Assembly: GCA_029973955.1 (NCBI GenBank)
Contig: JARKQJ010000002.1
Coordinates: 32,928 to 96,927 of the forward strand
DNA length: 64,000 nucleotides
Reading direction: 5' to 3'
Source: Paludibaculum sp.
GTDB taxonomy: Bacteria > Acidobacteriota > Terriglobia > Bryobacterales > Bryobacteraceae
This document shows positions 31,053-40,322 of this stretch, piece by piece. A model generated the notes under the pieces. The model was not told the origin of the DNA, did no database searches, and saw nothing but the letters and a program-made list of their open reading frames with translations. The first letter of the stretch is position 1, and each line of letters begins with the position of its first letter. The translations under genes were made by a program, and so were the position numbers.

Positions 31053-31567
31053 TCAATTCGAGTGCCGCACCGTCACGTGCGGCGCGAAGATCTGCGCGCC
31101 CGCCAGCGTGACGTGCGGCAGTCCTCCGAAGTCCGCGCGCTTCAGATTCGGCAGGCGCGCCAGGAACGGGATGCCGGCGTCGGTGACAAACTGGCACTCG
31201 CGGATCTCTGTCTCCTCCAGCTCATCGATGGTGCCCAGCAGTTTCAGGCTGCGGTCAGTGATCTTCGTCAGGCCGGCGTAGTAGCACTTCATGGCTGAAT
31301 GCGAGGAAGCCGCGGCCGCAGAAGTGGACGCTTTCTCAGGCCCAGATGAATTCGATCGACTGAGAACGGCTGAGCGTCACGAATCCTTCCTCCATGGCCG
31401 CGCTCTCCTGAATGCGGAACGGCCAGCAGGGAATCTCATTCGGCTTCAGCGTGCGTGAAGCTGCGTTCGTAGTATGAGTCGAGGCGGTTCAGGGCGTCGG
31501 AGCCGCCCTCATCGGCTCTGACCCGATCCTGGGCGAGTTGCTCCAGCAACTCCGGAGAGTGTTTCAT
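31053..31567 (-). pseudogene. Decayed leucine-rich-repeat protein gene
   Basis: Three coding-like pieces lie in order on the minus strand. The first begins at ATG 31567 (MKHSPELLEQLAQDRVRADE, then SDALNRLDSYYERSFTHAEA) and stops at 31436. A shifted frame continues with LKPNEIPCWPFRIQESAAM and LSRSQSIEFIW, meets an in-frame TGA, and goes on with CGRGFLAFS. The last piece (31292 down to 31053) has clear LRR periodicity: YYAGLTKITDRSLKLLG, CQFVTDAGIPFLARLPNLKR and LPHVTLAGAQIFAPHV, ending in a natural-looking C-terminus. The middle repeats are missing. I recognise the pattern from acidobacterial LRR proteins of unknown function. It abuts the broken GH106 gene tail to tail. Confidence 0.6.
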
Positions 31568-31648
31568 TGCAGTGCCGTCATTGTGCCGCGGGATCCGGAA
31601 TCTCTGAAGCAACAAGTGCGGGGTGGCGCGTGTTGTAGCATCGTTACA

Positions 31649-32941
31649 ATGCCATCCGATCTGCTTGCCCGCCGCGATTTTCTCTGCTCTTCCGCCGCCG
31701 CCACAGCGCTGGCGCGGCCCGCTTATTCGGCCAACGACCGCATCTCGCTCGCATTCATCGGTACGGGCGTGATGGGATCTGAAAACCTCGGCGCCGCCAT
31801 GGCGCAGAGCGGCGTGGAAGTGAAGGCGTTGTGCGACGTCTATCAGCCCAACCTCGAGCGCGCCGTGGCACGCGCCAACCGCGGCGGACAGCAGCCGAAG
31901 GCCGTCAGCGACTTCCGCGAAATCCTGGCCGATAAGTCCATCGACGCCATCTGCATCTCCACGCCGGACCACTGGCATCCCTACATCACCGTGGAGGCCT
32001 GCAAAGCCGGCAAGGACGTCTACGTGGAGAAGCCCGCCTGCGTGGCGGTGGACGAAGGCGCCGTGATGGTGCAGGCGGCGCGCAAGTACAATCGCGTGGT
32101 GCAGGCCGGCACGTGGCAGCGCTCCGGCGCCCACTTTCAGAAGGCGTGCGAGATGGTGCGCAACGGCGAATTGGGCAAGGTGACCTTCGTGCGCGCCTGG
32201 ATCTACAGCAATCAGCCCGCCAAGGGCATCGGCGCCCCGCAGGACGGCAGTGTGCCAGCCGGCCTCGATTGGAATCTGTGGCTCGGCCCTGCGCCGGTGC
32301 GGCAGTTCAACCCGAACCGCTTCGGCGTCTATCCCAACGCGTATTCCTACTTCCGCTTCTTCTGGGATTACGCCGGCGGGCAGTTGACTGATTCGGGCAT
32401 CCACATGCTCGATATCGTTCAAATGGCGCTGGGGGACGCGATGCCGCGCGGCGTGGCTTCCCAGGGCGGCAAATACTGGTTCCAGGACGACACCGAAACA
32501 CCCGACACCATGATCGCCACGTTCGAATATCCTAACGTGCTCGGCTCCTGGGAGCACCGCTCCAACAACACCGAGCTCGGTACCAGCCGGCTCATGGGCA
32601 TCAACTTCCACGGCGACCGCGGCACGCTGTATGTGGACCGCACACTGATGCGCGTCACTCCGGAGAAGGGTTCGGATCTGCAGCCGTTCGAGATGAAGCG
32701 CGTGGCGGACCCGCACCCGCTGCACTGGGCGAACTTCCTCGATTGCGTGCGCACGCGCAAGCGGCCGAATAGCGACATCGAAACCTGCGTCCGCTCATCC
32801 ATCACCTCCATCCTGGGCAACCTCAGCCTGCGCGCCCGGATGCGGCTGGATTGGGACGAGCAGCGCAAGACGGTGGAGCAGGATGCCGCTCGTCCGCTGC
32901 TGCATCGCGAATACCGCGCCCCCTGGAAGCTGGAGGCGTGA
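31649..32941 (+). CDS. Gfo/Idh/MocA-family oxidoreductase with twin-arginine leader
   Basis: 430 residues. The leader MPSDLLARRDFLCSSAAATA is of the twin-Arg type. A Rossmann NAD-binding domain (LAFIGTGVMGSENLGAAMAQ, about 33-52) contains the family motif VYVEKPACVAVDEG (Glu-Lys-Pro), followed by the C-terminal alpha/beta substrate domain (WLGPAPVRQFNPNRFG, DSGIHMLDIVQMALGD, HPLHWANFLDCVRTRKRPNS). The family oxidises or isomerises sugars with NAD(P); the substrate is not deducible. A folded, cofactor-loaded enzyme would fit Tat export. The ATG at 31649 has no SD, and TAGCAT lies 7 bases upstream. Its stop overlaps the next start (TGATG at 32939-32943), so the two are co-translated. Confidence 0.87.
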   Translation: MPSDLLARRDFLCSSAAATALARPAYSANDRISLAFIGTGVMGSENLGAAMAQSGVEVKALCDVYQPNLERAVARANRGGQQPKAVSDFREILADKSIDAICISTPDHWHPYITVEACKAGKDVYVEKPACVAVDEGAVMVQAARKYNRVVQAGTWQRSGAHFQKACEMVRNGELGKVTFVRAWIYSNQPAKGIGAPQDGSVPAGLDWNLWLGPAPVRQFNPNRFGVYPNAYSYFRFFWDYAGGQLTDSGIHMLDIVQMALGDAMPRGVASQGGKYWFQDDTETPDTMIATFEYPNVLGSWEHRSNNTELGTSRLMGINFHGDRGTLYVDRTLMRVTPEKGSDLQPFEMKRVADPHPLHWANFLDCVRTRKRPNSDIETCVRSSITSILGNLSLRARMRLDWDEQRKTVEQDAARPLLHREYRAPWKLEA

Positions 32942-33765
32942 TGACGCGACGCACGTTCCTGGCCGCGGCGGCGGCCGCGCCGGCGAGGCTGCGGGCCGGG
33001 ATCGGCATCAACATCTACAGCCTGCGCTATGCCGCGGAGAAGGACCTGCCCGGCACGCTGGCGCTGATTCGCGAACTCGGCTTCCGCGACGTGGAAGCGG
33101 GCGACCTCTACGGCCGCACTCCGCAGGCGTTCGCGGAGCTGCTGCGCAGCAAAGGGTTGAAAGCCTCCTCATTCGGCACGTCATGGGATGCGCTGAAGAA
33201 GGACACTGCGGCCGTCGCCGCGCAGGCGCACGCGCTCGGCGCGTCTTTCATCGTCTGCTCCACCATTCCGCACAGCGCGAAACATCTCGCGGAGCGCGAT
33301 TGCGCGCCGGCCGCGGACCATCTGAACCAGTGGGGCCAGCGGCTCAAAGCCGCCGGCCTGACGCTCTGCTATCACACGCACGGCACGGAGTTCGATCCAT
33401 CCCCCGACGGCACGCGCTTCGACACCCTGGTTCGGCTCTGCGACGCGCGCTGCGTCTCGTTCGAGATGGACATCTTCTGGATCGTCTACGGCGGCCAGGA
33501 TCCGGCGACTCTACTGAGGCGCTACCCCGGCCGCTTTCCGCTGATGCACGTCAAGGACATTCGCAAAGGCACGAAACTCGGCGGCTCGCCCGCCGACGTG
33601 CTGGAAGAGGAAAGCGTCCCCCTCGGCACCGGCATCGTCGACGTTCGCGCGGCGCTGCTCGCCGGCCAGGAGTGCGCCGTCCAGCACTATTTTCTGGAAG
33701 ACGAAGCGGTAGACGCCGTGCCGCAGATCCGCCAGAGCCTGAAGTATCTGGCGGGGCTGCGGTAA
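32941..33765 (+). CDS. Sugar phosphate isomerase/epimerase (xylose-isomerase-like TIM barrel)
   Basis: 274 residues with a Tat-like leader (MTRRTFLAAAAAAPARLRAG). The TIM barrel of the AP-endonuclease-2/IolE type shows IGINIYSLRYAAEKD, GFRDVEAGDLYGR (first metal Glu region), LCYHTHGTEF, CVSFEMDIFW and FPLMHVKDIRKG, the usual His/Glu/Asp metal-binding strand ends. It probably interconverts a keto-sugar or sugar acid; the neighbouring Gfo/Idh/MocA dehydrogenase, with which it shares a one-base stop/start overlap, often works in the same oxidation-isomerisation pathway. Convergent with TonB receptor 2 (9-bp gap). Confidence 0.85.
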   Translation: MTRRTFLAAAAAAPARLRAGIGINIYSLRYAAEKDLPGTLALIRELGFRDVEAGDLYGRTPQAFAELLRSKGLKASSFGTSWDALKKDTAAVAAQAHALGASFIVCSTIPHSAKHLAERDCAPAADHLNQWGQRLKAAGLTLCYHTHGTEFDPSPDGTRFDTLVRLCDARCVSFEMDIFWIVYGGQDPATLLRRYPGRFPLMHVKDIRKGTKLGGSPADVLEEESVPLGTGIVDVRAALLAGQECAVQHYFLEDEAVDAVPQIRQSLKYLAGLR

Positions 33766-33774
33766 GCCGGCGGA

Positions 33775-36525
33775 TCAATACTCGAATTGGATGAACAGTT
33801 GCACTTGCCGCGCGGCTGCGGATTCTGACATGCGGGCATAGGAGGAGAGCGGGCCGGCGGGACTGGCTGAATACTCGGAGTAAGTGACGGGGTTGGTGTG
33901 GTTCAGGAGGTTGAACGCTTCAGCGCCGAATTGCAGCCAGCAACGGCCCTCGCGGTAGCGGATTGTCTTCATGAGACGGGCGTCGAACTGGATGGTGGCC
34001 TGGCCGAGATGGGGATTGCGGCTGACACCGGAAGGTCGGGCGGCGATGGGAAAAGCTCCGGTGCGGGCGGAATCCGTCGAATAAAGCGCGTTGATGGGGC
34101 GGCCGGACCCGAGGACGGCAACCGGCGCGATCGTCCAGTTTTGCAGGCTATGCGGAGCGGCTGGGGGCAGTGGAATCTCCCACAGCGCATTCGCTGAAAG
34201 ACGATGTCGCTGGTGGAGGCGGGAATGTGCCCAATCGGCCCTGGCGTCCAGCGGGTTCTGGAGTTGTTCGTCGAAATCGGAGCCGTCATCGAAGGTGCGG
34301 CCCATGTCGTAGTTGATGAGGAACGTGAGCTCATCGAACATCCTGCGATTGACGCTGATGGACGCGCCGCGGAAGCTGGACTGGGCGGTGGATTCGAGCA
34401 GGTACGTCGGAGGCAGGCCGGCCGCGATGTTGCGAGTGCGGGGCAAGTGCCAGCCCCGAACCCAGCTCATCTGGCCGGTAAGTGTCGTGAGCGAATTCAG
34501 GCCATATTCGCCGCCGAGGGTGATCTTCCGGGAGGCGGCTGGAGCCAGATTCCGGTCGGGAACATAGGTCGATTGGCCGCCGAAAGCAGGGACTGCGGCT
34601 GTGCCCGTCTGCTGCAGAAAAAGGAGTGCGGCAGTGGCCGCGGCTCCGGCCTGATATGTCTCGAATCCTTGCCGGCCATCTTTCCACAGCGCCTGGTTGA
34701 GCCAGACCAGAGGATAGCGGTCGTAAAAAAGGCCGAAGCCGGCGCGGAAAACCAAGGGGCGTTTCGGCGACGGTCGCCAGGCAAGGCCGGCGCGCGGGGA
34801 GAGTAGCCAGCCGCTCCCTGGGAGGGATTGCGAAAACCACTGGCGGTCGGCGCGCACCCCGGCTTCAAGGAAGAGAGGCCGGGTCGCCTGCCAACGTTCT
34901 TGAATCCAGGCGCTCGCCTGGCGGGTGTCCATTTGAGTGTTGGGATTGCCGAACGATTGCGAGTAGATGTCGGGTTGATTGCGCTCGAAGGCCTCCAGAG
35001 TGGGGAAGAGGAAGATGCCGGCGAGGTGGTCGGCGAGACGGGCATCGAGGTGAACGGAATGGAACTGGGCGCCGAACGAGATGCGATGGCGTGCGTGGAC
35101 CCAGTCGGCGGCTTCCACCGCCTGCCAGTGCGTTTCCGCGCGGCTGGAATCCATGCGGTAGGCCTGGCCAAAGGTGACCGAGCCGGGGATTTCAACCATC
35201 GGCCCGCTCGAATTTGGAGTCATATCCTGCTCGCGGCGCCCATACTGGGCACGGGTCTCCCATACGAGATTGGGCGTTGCCACGTGGAACCAGTTGAACG
35301 TGGCGGAGTGGTCCGTAGTGCGGCTGCTGCCGCCCGCGGACCGGTCCAGGAAGTGGCCCATGGGTTGGACATCGCCAAAGGCGCGTCCGCGGCTGAAGGC
35401 GTAGCGGGCAGCGAGTGAATCTGCGCTTCCCACCTGATGGTTGAGCTTGGTGAAGAACTCCTCGCCTCTTTCAGAGGTGGGGTAGAGGCCACGCAGGACA
35501 CTTCGCACGGGCAGGTTGCGCCAACTGGCGGAAGACAGAACGCGGTTGATGCGGTCGATCGACTCTTCGGGCGTGTCTGACCACTCCTCACCCGATTCGC
35601 GCTCAGCCTCGAAGGCGGCCGCAAGGAAAGTCTGGTCTCGCCGCAGCGGGCCGTACCAGGAAGCTCCGGGCTGATAGCGATGAAAGTCCGGACGGACGCC
35701 TCCGCTGGTTTCGGAGCGGGAGGCATTCAGCCCTCCCACTTGGCCGAAGAAGGTAACGTCGCCGTGCATCTGATTGACACCGGTGCGCGTCACCACGTTG
35801 ATCAGACCACCCGCGGCGCCGCCGAGTTCGGCGCCTGTCATGGCCGCAGCCACACGGAACTCCTGGACCATTTCCAGGCCGATGGCGACGCGGTTACCGC
35901 CAGTGGTCTCATCACGGTTGTCCACCCCGTCCACTTCCACGCTGTTGTTGCGTCCGCGGAGGCCTCCAAAGGAGAAGCCGCTGTCCGCAACCGGGCTGCG
36001 CAGAACAGTCATAGACCGCTGTGCTCCGGCTGAACTGGTGCTTGCCAGGCCGGGGGCCATCGCAGTGAAGTTCAGGTAGTTTCGTGAGCGCGCGGGGGCC
36101 TCTTCGATGCGCTCACCCCCGAGCGCGGCACTGGTAGTGGTGGCCGCGGCCTCGATCGAATCGGCCTGTTCGGTGACATCGATCCTGCTCGAGACCCCTT
36201 CAGGTGCAAGCATCAGGTTGACTTCCAGGATCTGGCCGACTCGCACTTCGAACGAAGCTGAGTCGACCGAAGTAAAGCCGGATTGCTCGGCATGGACCAC
36301 GTAGTTGCCGACCGGAAGTCCAGCGAACACAAAACGGCCTTCGGCATCAGACTTGGTCTCTCGGGTGAAGTTGGTGTCCGAATTGCGTACAAGCACCTTG
36401 GCCGCCGCGACCGGCGCATTGGTGGAGTCCTTCAAGTAGCCGTGGATGGATCCCGAAGGGCCGGCCGTCTGAGATTGAACAGGATAGCTCAGCAGGAGCG
36501 CCAACACCGGGATTCGCAGTAGCAT
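33775..36525 (-). CDS. TonB-dependent receptor with N-terminal carboxypeptidase-regulatory-like domain (receptor 2)
   Basis: 916 residues from the ATG at 36525, chosen over the more upstream in-frame ATG (36576) because GGAG is 7 bases in front and the protein then opens with a clean signal peptide (MLLRIPVLALLLSYPVQSQ). Beta-sandwich at about 25-105 (GSIHGYLKDSTNAPVAAAKV, FVFAGLPVGNYVVHAEQSGF), then plug (FSFGGLRGRNNSVEVDGVDN, GAAGGLINVVTRTGVNQMHG) and barrel, ending VQLFIQFEY with a terminal aromatic residue. It is ~200 residues shorter than the other two receptors in the window, mainly in the barrel. Neighbours are sugar-modifying enzymes, so an oligosaccharide ligand is likely but unproven. 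Confidence 0.85.
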   Translation of the reverse strand: MLLRIPVLALLLSYPVQSQTAGPSGSIHGYLKDSTNAPVAAAKVLVRNSDTNFTRETKSDAEGRFVFAGLPVGNYVVHAEQSGFTSVDSASFEVRVGQILEVNLMLAPEGVSSRIDVTEQADSIEAAATTTSAALGGERIEEAPARSRNYLNFTAMAPGLASTSSAGAQRSMTVLRSPVADSGFSFGGLRGRNNSVEVDGVDNRDETTGGNRVAIGLEMVQEFRVAAAMTGAELGGAAGGLINVVTRTGVNQMHGDVTFFGQVGGLNASRSETSGGVRPDFHRYQPGASWYGPLRRDQTFLAAAFEAERESGEEWSDTPEESIDRINRVLSSASWRNLPVRSVLRGLYPTSERGEEFFTKLNHQVGSADSLAARYAFSRGRAFGDVQPMGHFLDRSAGGSSRTTDHSATFNWFHVATPNLVWETRAQYGRREQDMTPNSSGPMVEIPGSVTFGQAYRMDSSRAETHWQAVEAADWVHARHRISFGAQFHSVHLDARLADHLAGIFLFPTLEAFERNQPDIYSQSFGNPNTQMDTRQASAWIQERWQATRPLFLEAGVRADRQWFSQSLPGSGWLLSPRAGLAWRPSPKRPLVFRAGFGLFYDRYPLVWLNQALWKDGRQGFETYQAGAAATAALLFLQQTGTAAVPAFGGQSTYVPDRNLAPAASRKITLGGEYGLNSLTTLTGQMSWVRGWHLPRTRNIAAGLPPTYLLESTAQSSFRGASISVNRRMFDELTFLINYDMGRTFDDGSDFDEQLQNPLDARADWAHSRLHQRHRLSANALWEIPLPPAAPHSLQNWTIAPVAVLGSGRPINALYSTDSARTGAFPIAARPSGVSRNPHLGQATIQFDARLMKTIRYREGRCWLQFGAEAFNLLNHTNPVTYSEYSASPAGPLSSYARMSESAAARQVQLFIQFEY

Positions 36526-36616
36526 GCAAACACTCCGCACCGGCGCAATGGGAATGGCCGTGCCCTGAGGCATCACGGCCTCATTTTAGCGCCTCAACCT
36601 CGAACTGGATGCCGGA

Positions 36617-38128
36617 TCACTTCAACAGCGTCACCTGGTTCGAAGTGGCCGTTACCGTGAGCACCTGCGCCGCGGCGTCCCACTTCATCTTTCCGCCGCG
36701 GATGGCCCGCGGGCGCCAGGCGGCCAACTTGAAACGCTCTGTGGAACGCACGTCGAACTTGTCATAGGTAATGCGCTCCGCTCCGTATTCGATGGACCGG
36801 ATCACCGAAGTCGTGCGCAGCAGGTGGTTCTGGTTGGCGGGCGCCAGTTCCGGGAGCGCCGCCATCGCCCGCAGGTAGTGGCGGATGTAGTCGCCGTAGC
36901 CGTCGGTGAGCCAGTTGCCGGAGCGGATGTAGCGATTCTTGCCGTCGTTGTCGACGGTATAGGTTGCCCAGTTCAGGCGGCGGATTGCATCTTCCTTCAG
37001 CGAAGAGTCGCCGCTGATCTCGCCGTAGCGCAGTTCGGCCGCGGCATGGCGGGCCGTGTGGCTGTTGCCTGGGACGAGATAGGCCGTCTGTTCATTCAGC
37101 ACTCGCACGCCCCACTGCTCGTACTCCTTGTTTTCAAATTTGGCCAGGCTCCAGTCGAGAATGCCTTTGGCCAGGCGGCGGGAATCCGGGTCGAACTCGG
37201 GATGCTCCAGGAGATAGGCGGCCATGGTGTCGGCGTTGTACTCCGTATTGGAAACCACTGAGGTGTGGATGTCTTCGAAGAACGGACCCCAGTTGTTGGT
37301 CTTCAACGGATACTGCTTGAGCCAGGCAGCGAGCATGCCCTTGGCCTTGAGGTAAGCGGCAGCGTTGGGCTGGCGCAGTGCGGCCAGGTCGTCGAAGAGT
37401 TGCAGGGCGGAGGTGTAGTTGGTGGTGTAGATGGCGGCGCCGGAGACGCCCTCGCGCGTTTCCGTATGAACTTCGCCCGTCGCGGCATGCACACGGTAGG
37501 GCCAGGGCGAGTGCGTCGCGTCTCCCGGTTGGATGTGCGCGGCGAGAGTGTCGGCAATCCTTGTGGCGGCGTCGAGGTATTTGCGATTGCCGGTGATTTT
37601 GTGGAGCGTGACCAGTTCGGCGCCGAAGCTGGCCGCCTTGTCCGGCTGGAGGAAACCCTTGCCGGCGCGCATGTCGCCGTCGTAGATGCCGGAGTGCAGC
37701 TCAGTGTTGTAAGGGTACGGCAGATTGGGCCACAGCAGGTTGGCGGGCGAAATGCCGTGCTCCAGCCAATAGTCGGCGATCAGGATCATATTGTCGCGAA
37801 CGGCCGGATCTCCCAGATAGCCATGCAGCAGATTCCAACTGGAGAGCGCCATGGGAATCTGGTCGCCGCCCAGCCCGCGGCGGTCCTTTTCGTCGGGCGC
37901 CCACACCTGGTGCTGCAGATAGTAGGGCACGCCGTTGGGGCAGCGCTCGATGTTGAGCCAGAAGCGGAAGGTGGCGCGAACGACGAAGTCGTAGGCCTCC
38001 GAAGGACTCTTGCCGTACCAGGGAACGATGCGGCCGGTGGCGTCGATCCTCGGTTCGTGATAGCCGATCTGCTGCGAGAAGCTCACGGCGTTGACGGCAA
38101 GCAGTGCAATGAGAAAGCGGAGCGGCAT
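36617..38128 (-). CDS. Exported alpha-helical-toroid protein of unknown function
   Basis: 503 residues with a signal peptide (MPLRFLIALLAVNAVSFS). The body is rich in helical hairpins with aromatic residues (GGDQIPMALSSWNLLHGYLG, LHSGIYDGDMRAGKGF, GVSGAAIYTTNYTSALQLFD, GNWLTDGYGDYIRHYLRAMA), the look of an (alpha/alpha)6 barrel used by many glycosidases, lyases and epimerases. The last ~45 residues are a small beta domain. I see no motif that names a family, so catalytic activity on a glycan is only inferred. Divergent from the phosphatase-superfamily gene (57-bp gap); downstream of it lies TonB receptor 2 on the same strand. Confidence 0.6.
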   Translation of the reverse strand: MPLRFLIALLAVNAVSFSQQIGYHEPRIDATGRIVPWYGKSPSEAYDFVVRATFRFWLNIERCPNGVPYYLQHQVWAPDEKDRRGLGGDQIPMALSSWNLLHGYLGDPAVRDNMILIADYWLEHGISPANLLWPNLPYPYNTELHSGIYDGDMRAGKGFLQPDKAASFGAELVTLHKITGNRKYLDAATRIADTLAAHIQPGDATHSPWPYRVHAATGEVHTETREGVSGAAIYTTNYTSALQLFDDLAALRQPNAAAYLKAKGMLAAWLKQYPLKTNNWGPFFEDIHTSVVSNTEYNADTMAAYLLEHPEFDPDSRRLAKGILDWSLAKFENKEYEQWGVRVLNEQTAYLVPGNSHTARHAAAELRYGEISGDSSLKEDAIRRLNWATYTVDNDGKNRYIRSGNWLTDGYGDYIRHYLRAMAALPELAPANQNHLLRTTSVIRSIEYGAERITYDKFDVRSTERFKLAAWRPRAIRGGKMKWDAAAQVLTVTATSNQVTLLK

Positions 38129-38185
38129 GCAAGCAGTGTATTGCGAATGCGGCGGGTACGGGATGAGATAGCCTGAAAGTCACCG

Positions 38186-39283
38186 ATGAACCGTAGAACC
38201 ATGTTGTCGACGATGCTCGCCGGCGGAGCCGCGAGCTTGGCTCTGGCACAGAGCGCTGGACGCAATACACGCAATCTCCTGATCGTGACATCGGACGGTC
38301 TGCGCTGGCAGGATGTCTTCCGCGGAGCCGATGCGGGCCTGCTGACGAAGAAGGGCGGCGGCGTCTCCGACGAAGCGAAAACGCGCAGCCTCTACTGGCG
38401 CGCCGCGAAGGAACAGCGGCGCCAGGCGCTGATGCCGTTCCTGTGGTCGGTCGTGTCGAAGCAGGGCCAGCTTTACGGCAACCGCGATGCCGGCTCCGAG
38501 GCGAACCTCACTAACCCGATGCTGTTCTCCTACCCCGGCTACAACGAGATGATGACCGGCTTCGGCGATCCCGCCATCGACAGCAACGACAAGAAGTACA
38601 ACCAGAACATCACCGTGCTGGAGTGGCTCAACCGCAAGCCCGCGCTCAAGGGGAAGATCGCCGCCTTCGGCGCGTGGGAACTGTTCCCCTACATCCTCAA
38701 CTCGCCTCGCTCCGGCGTCTACGCCAACGCCGGCTATGAGCCCATGAAACTTCCGGCCGGCGGCGAACGCCAGGCGCTGCTCAACCGCCTGAAGATCGAA
38801 ACCGGCATCTGGGGCGGCGAAGCCCTCGACGCGCCCATGTTCCTCTCCGCACTCGATTACTTCAAGGCCATGAAGCCCCGCGTCTTCTGGGTGGCGCTGG
38901 GCGACACCGACGAGTGGGCACACCACAACCGCTACGATCTCTACCTGGACTCCGTGCGCCGCGTCGACAGCTACGTCAAGGAACTCTGGGACCTCGCGCA
39001 GTCCATGCCGGAATACCAGGGCACCACCAGCCTCCTCATGACCGTCGATCACGGCCGCGGCAACGGGTCCGCCTGGACCGGCCACGGTCAGAAGGTGCCC
39101 GATTCGCGCGAAGTGTGGATGGCCATGATGGGCCCGGACACCAGGCCCCTCGGCGAGCGCACCACAGTCGCCCCCATCACCCTCAGCCAGTTGGCGCCCA
39201 CCATCGCCGCACTGATGGGCGAAGATCCGAAGGCCTTCAGCGGCAAAGCGCCCGCGCCGGTCGCCGATGCGGTTGGGCGGTAG
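38186..39283 (+). CDS. Alkaline-phosphatase-superfamily hydrolase with Tat leader
   Basis: 365 residues. Leader MNRRTMLSTMLAGGAASLAL contains the twin-Arg motif. The fold signature of the alkaline phosphatase superfamily is visible: the first strand NLLIVTSDGLRWQDVFRG with the metal Asp, a central LFSYPGYNEMMTGF segment where the nucleophile normally lies, VFWVALGDTDEWAHHNRYD (Asp, Asp, His ligands) and TSLLMTVDHGRGNGS (Asp-His). This is the two-metal layout of phosphodiesterases, phosphopentomutase-type enzymes and sulfatases. No formylglycine sulfatase motif is present, so phosphoester hydrolysis is more likely. It is 8 bp from the epimerase gene downstream, forming a short operon. Confidence 0.75.
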   Translation: MNRRTMLSTMLAGGAASLALAQSAGRNTRNLLIVTSDGLRWQDVFRGADAGLLTKKGGGVSDEAKTRSLYWRAAKEQRRQALMPFLWSVVSKQGQLYGNRDAGSEANLTNPMLFSYPGYNEMMTGFGDPAIDSNDKKYNQNITVLEWLNRKPALKGKIAAFGAWELFPYILNSPRSGVYANAGYEPMKLPAGGERQALLNRLKIETGIWGGEALDAPMFLSALDYFKAMKPRVFWVALGDTDEWAHHNRYDLYLDSVRRVDSYVKELWDLAQSMPEYQGTTSLLMTVDHGRGNGSAWTGHGQKVPDSREVWMAMMGPDTRPLGERTTVAPITLSQLAPTIAALMGEDPKAFSGKAPAPVADAVGR

Positions 39284-39291
39284 AGTAAACC

Positions 39292-40320
39292 ATGAAGATC
39301 CTGCTGATCGGCGGTACCGGCATCATCAGCACGGCCTGCACTCAGTTGGCCGTGGAACGCGGCATGGACGTCACCCTCATCCGCCGCGGCCAGCGCGGTG
39401 CGGACCTGCCCCCCGGCATTCGCACCATCGAAGCCGACATCGAGGACATCGAACGCGTCCGCAAGTCTCTCGCCGGTGAGAAGTTCGATTCCGTCGTCGA
39501 CTTCATCGCCTTCACTCCACAGCAGATCGAACGCGATATCGCGCTCTTCCGCGGCATCACACGCCAGTTCGTCTTCATCAGCACCGCCAGCGCCTATCAG
39601 AAGCCCGTCGGCCACTACCTCATCACCGAATCCACGCCGCTCGTCAACCCCTTCTGGGAATACTCGCAGCTCAAAATCGCCTGCGAAGACCGCCTCATTC
39701 GCGCCTACCGCGAAGAGGGCTTCCCCTTCACCGTCATCCGCCCTTCGCTCACTTACAGCCGCACGCAGATCACCCTGCCCGTCAACACCTGGGCGAAGTC
39801 TTACACCGTCGTCGACCGCATGCGCCAGGGCAAGCCCGTCATCGTCCCCGGCGACGGCATGTCCCTCTGGGTCATCACTCACAACACCGATTTCGCCAAA
39901 GGCCTCGTCGGTCTGCTCGGCCTCAACCAGGCCATCGGCCATGCCTTCCACATCACCAGCGATGAAGTGATGACCTGGGACCAGTACTACACCATCGTCG
40001 CCGAAGCCGCCGGCGTCGAGCCGCGCCTTGTCCACATCCCCATCGACTTCCTCAGCGCCTGCGTGCCCGAAATGCACGGCGGCCTGCGCGGAGACAAGGC
40101 CGTCAGCGTCGTCTTCGACAACACCAAGATCAAGCGCTTCGTCCCCGGATTTCAGGCCACCAAAACCTACGCCGTGGGCGTGCGCGAAACCATCGCCTGG
40201 TTCGACGCCGACGACGGCCGCAAGCAGATCGACGCCGAAGCCGGCGCCCGCTGGGACCGTCTCATCGACGCCTGGCAGCACGCCCTGGCCGCCGGCGTCC
40301 AGCGCTTTCAAACGCCCTAG
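39292..40320 (+). CDS. NAD-dependent epimerase/dehydratase-family protein
   Basis: 342 residues, no signal peptide. The N-terminus MKILLIGGTGIISTACTQLA has the glycine-rich nucleotide-binding loop. The extended SDR active site appears as VFISTASAYQ (Ser region) followed by WEYSQLKIACEDR (Tyr-x-x-x-Lys). The substrate half includes IRPSLTYSRTQITL, DGMSLWVITHNTDFAKGLVG and FHITSDEVMTWDQYY. Atypical SDRs of this type reduce or epimerise nucleotide sugars or related carbonyls; the substrate is unknown. It follows the phosphatase-superfamily gene on the same strand and is convergent (2-bp gap) with the beta-propeller/phosphoesterase gene. Third codon positions here are markedly C-rich. Confidence 0.85.
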   Translation: MKILLIGGTGIISTACTQLAVERGMDVTLIRRGQRGADLPPGIRTIEADIEDIERVRKSLAGEKFDSVVDFIAFTPQQIERDIALFRGITRQFVFISTASAYQKPVGHYLITESTPLVNPFWEYSQLKIACEDRLIRAYREEGFPFTVIRPSLTYSRTQITLPVNTWAKSYTVVDRMRQGKPVIVPGDGMSLWVITHNTDFAKGLVGLLGLNQAIGHAFHITSDEVMTWDQYYTIVAEAAGVEPRLVHIPIDFLSACVPEMHGGLRGDKAVSVVFDNTKIKRFVPGFQATKTYAVGVRETIAWFDADDGRKQIDAEAGARWDRLIDAWQHALAAGVQRFQTP

Positions 40321-40322
40321 CC

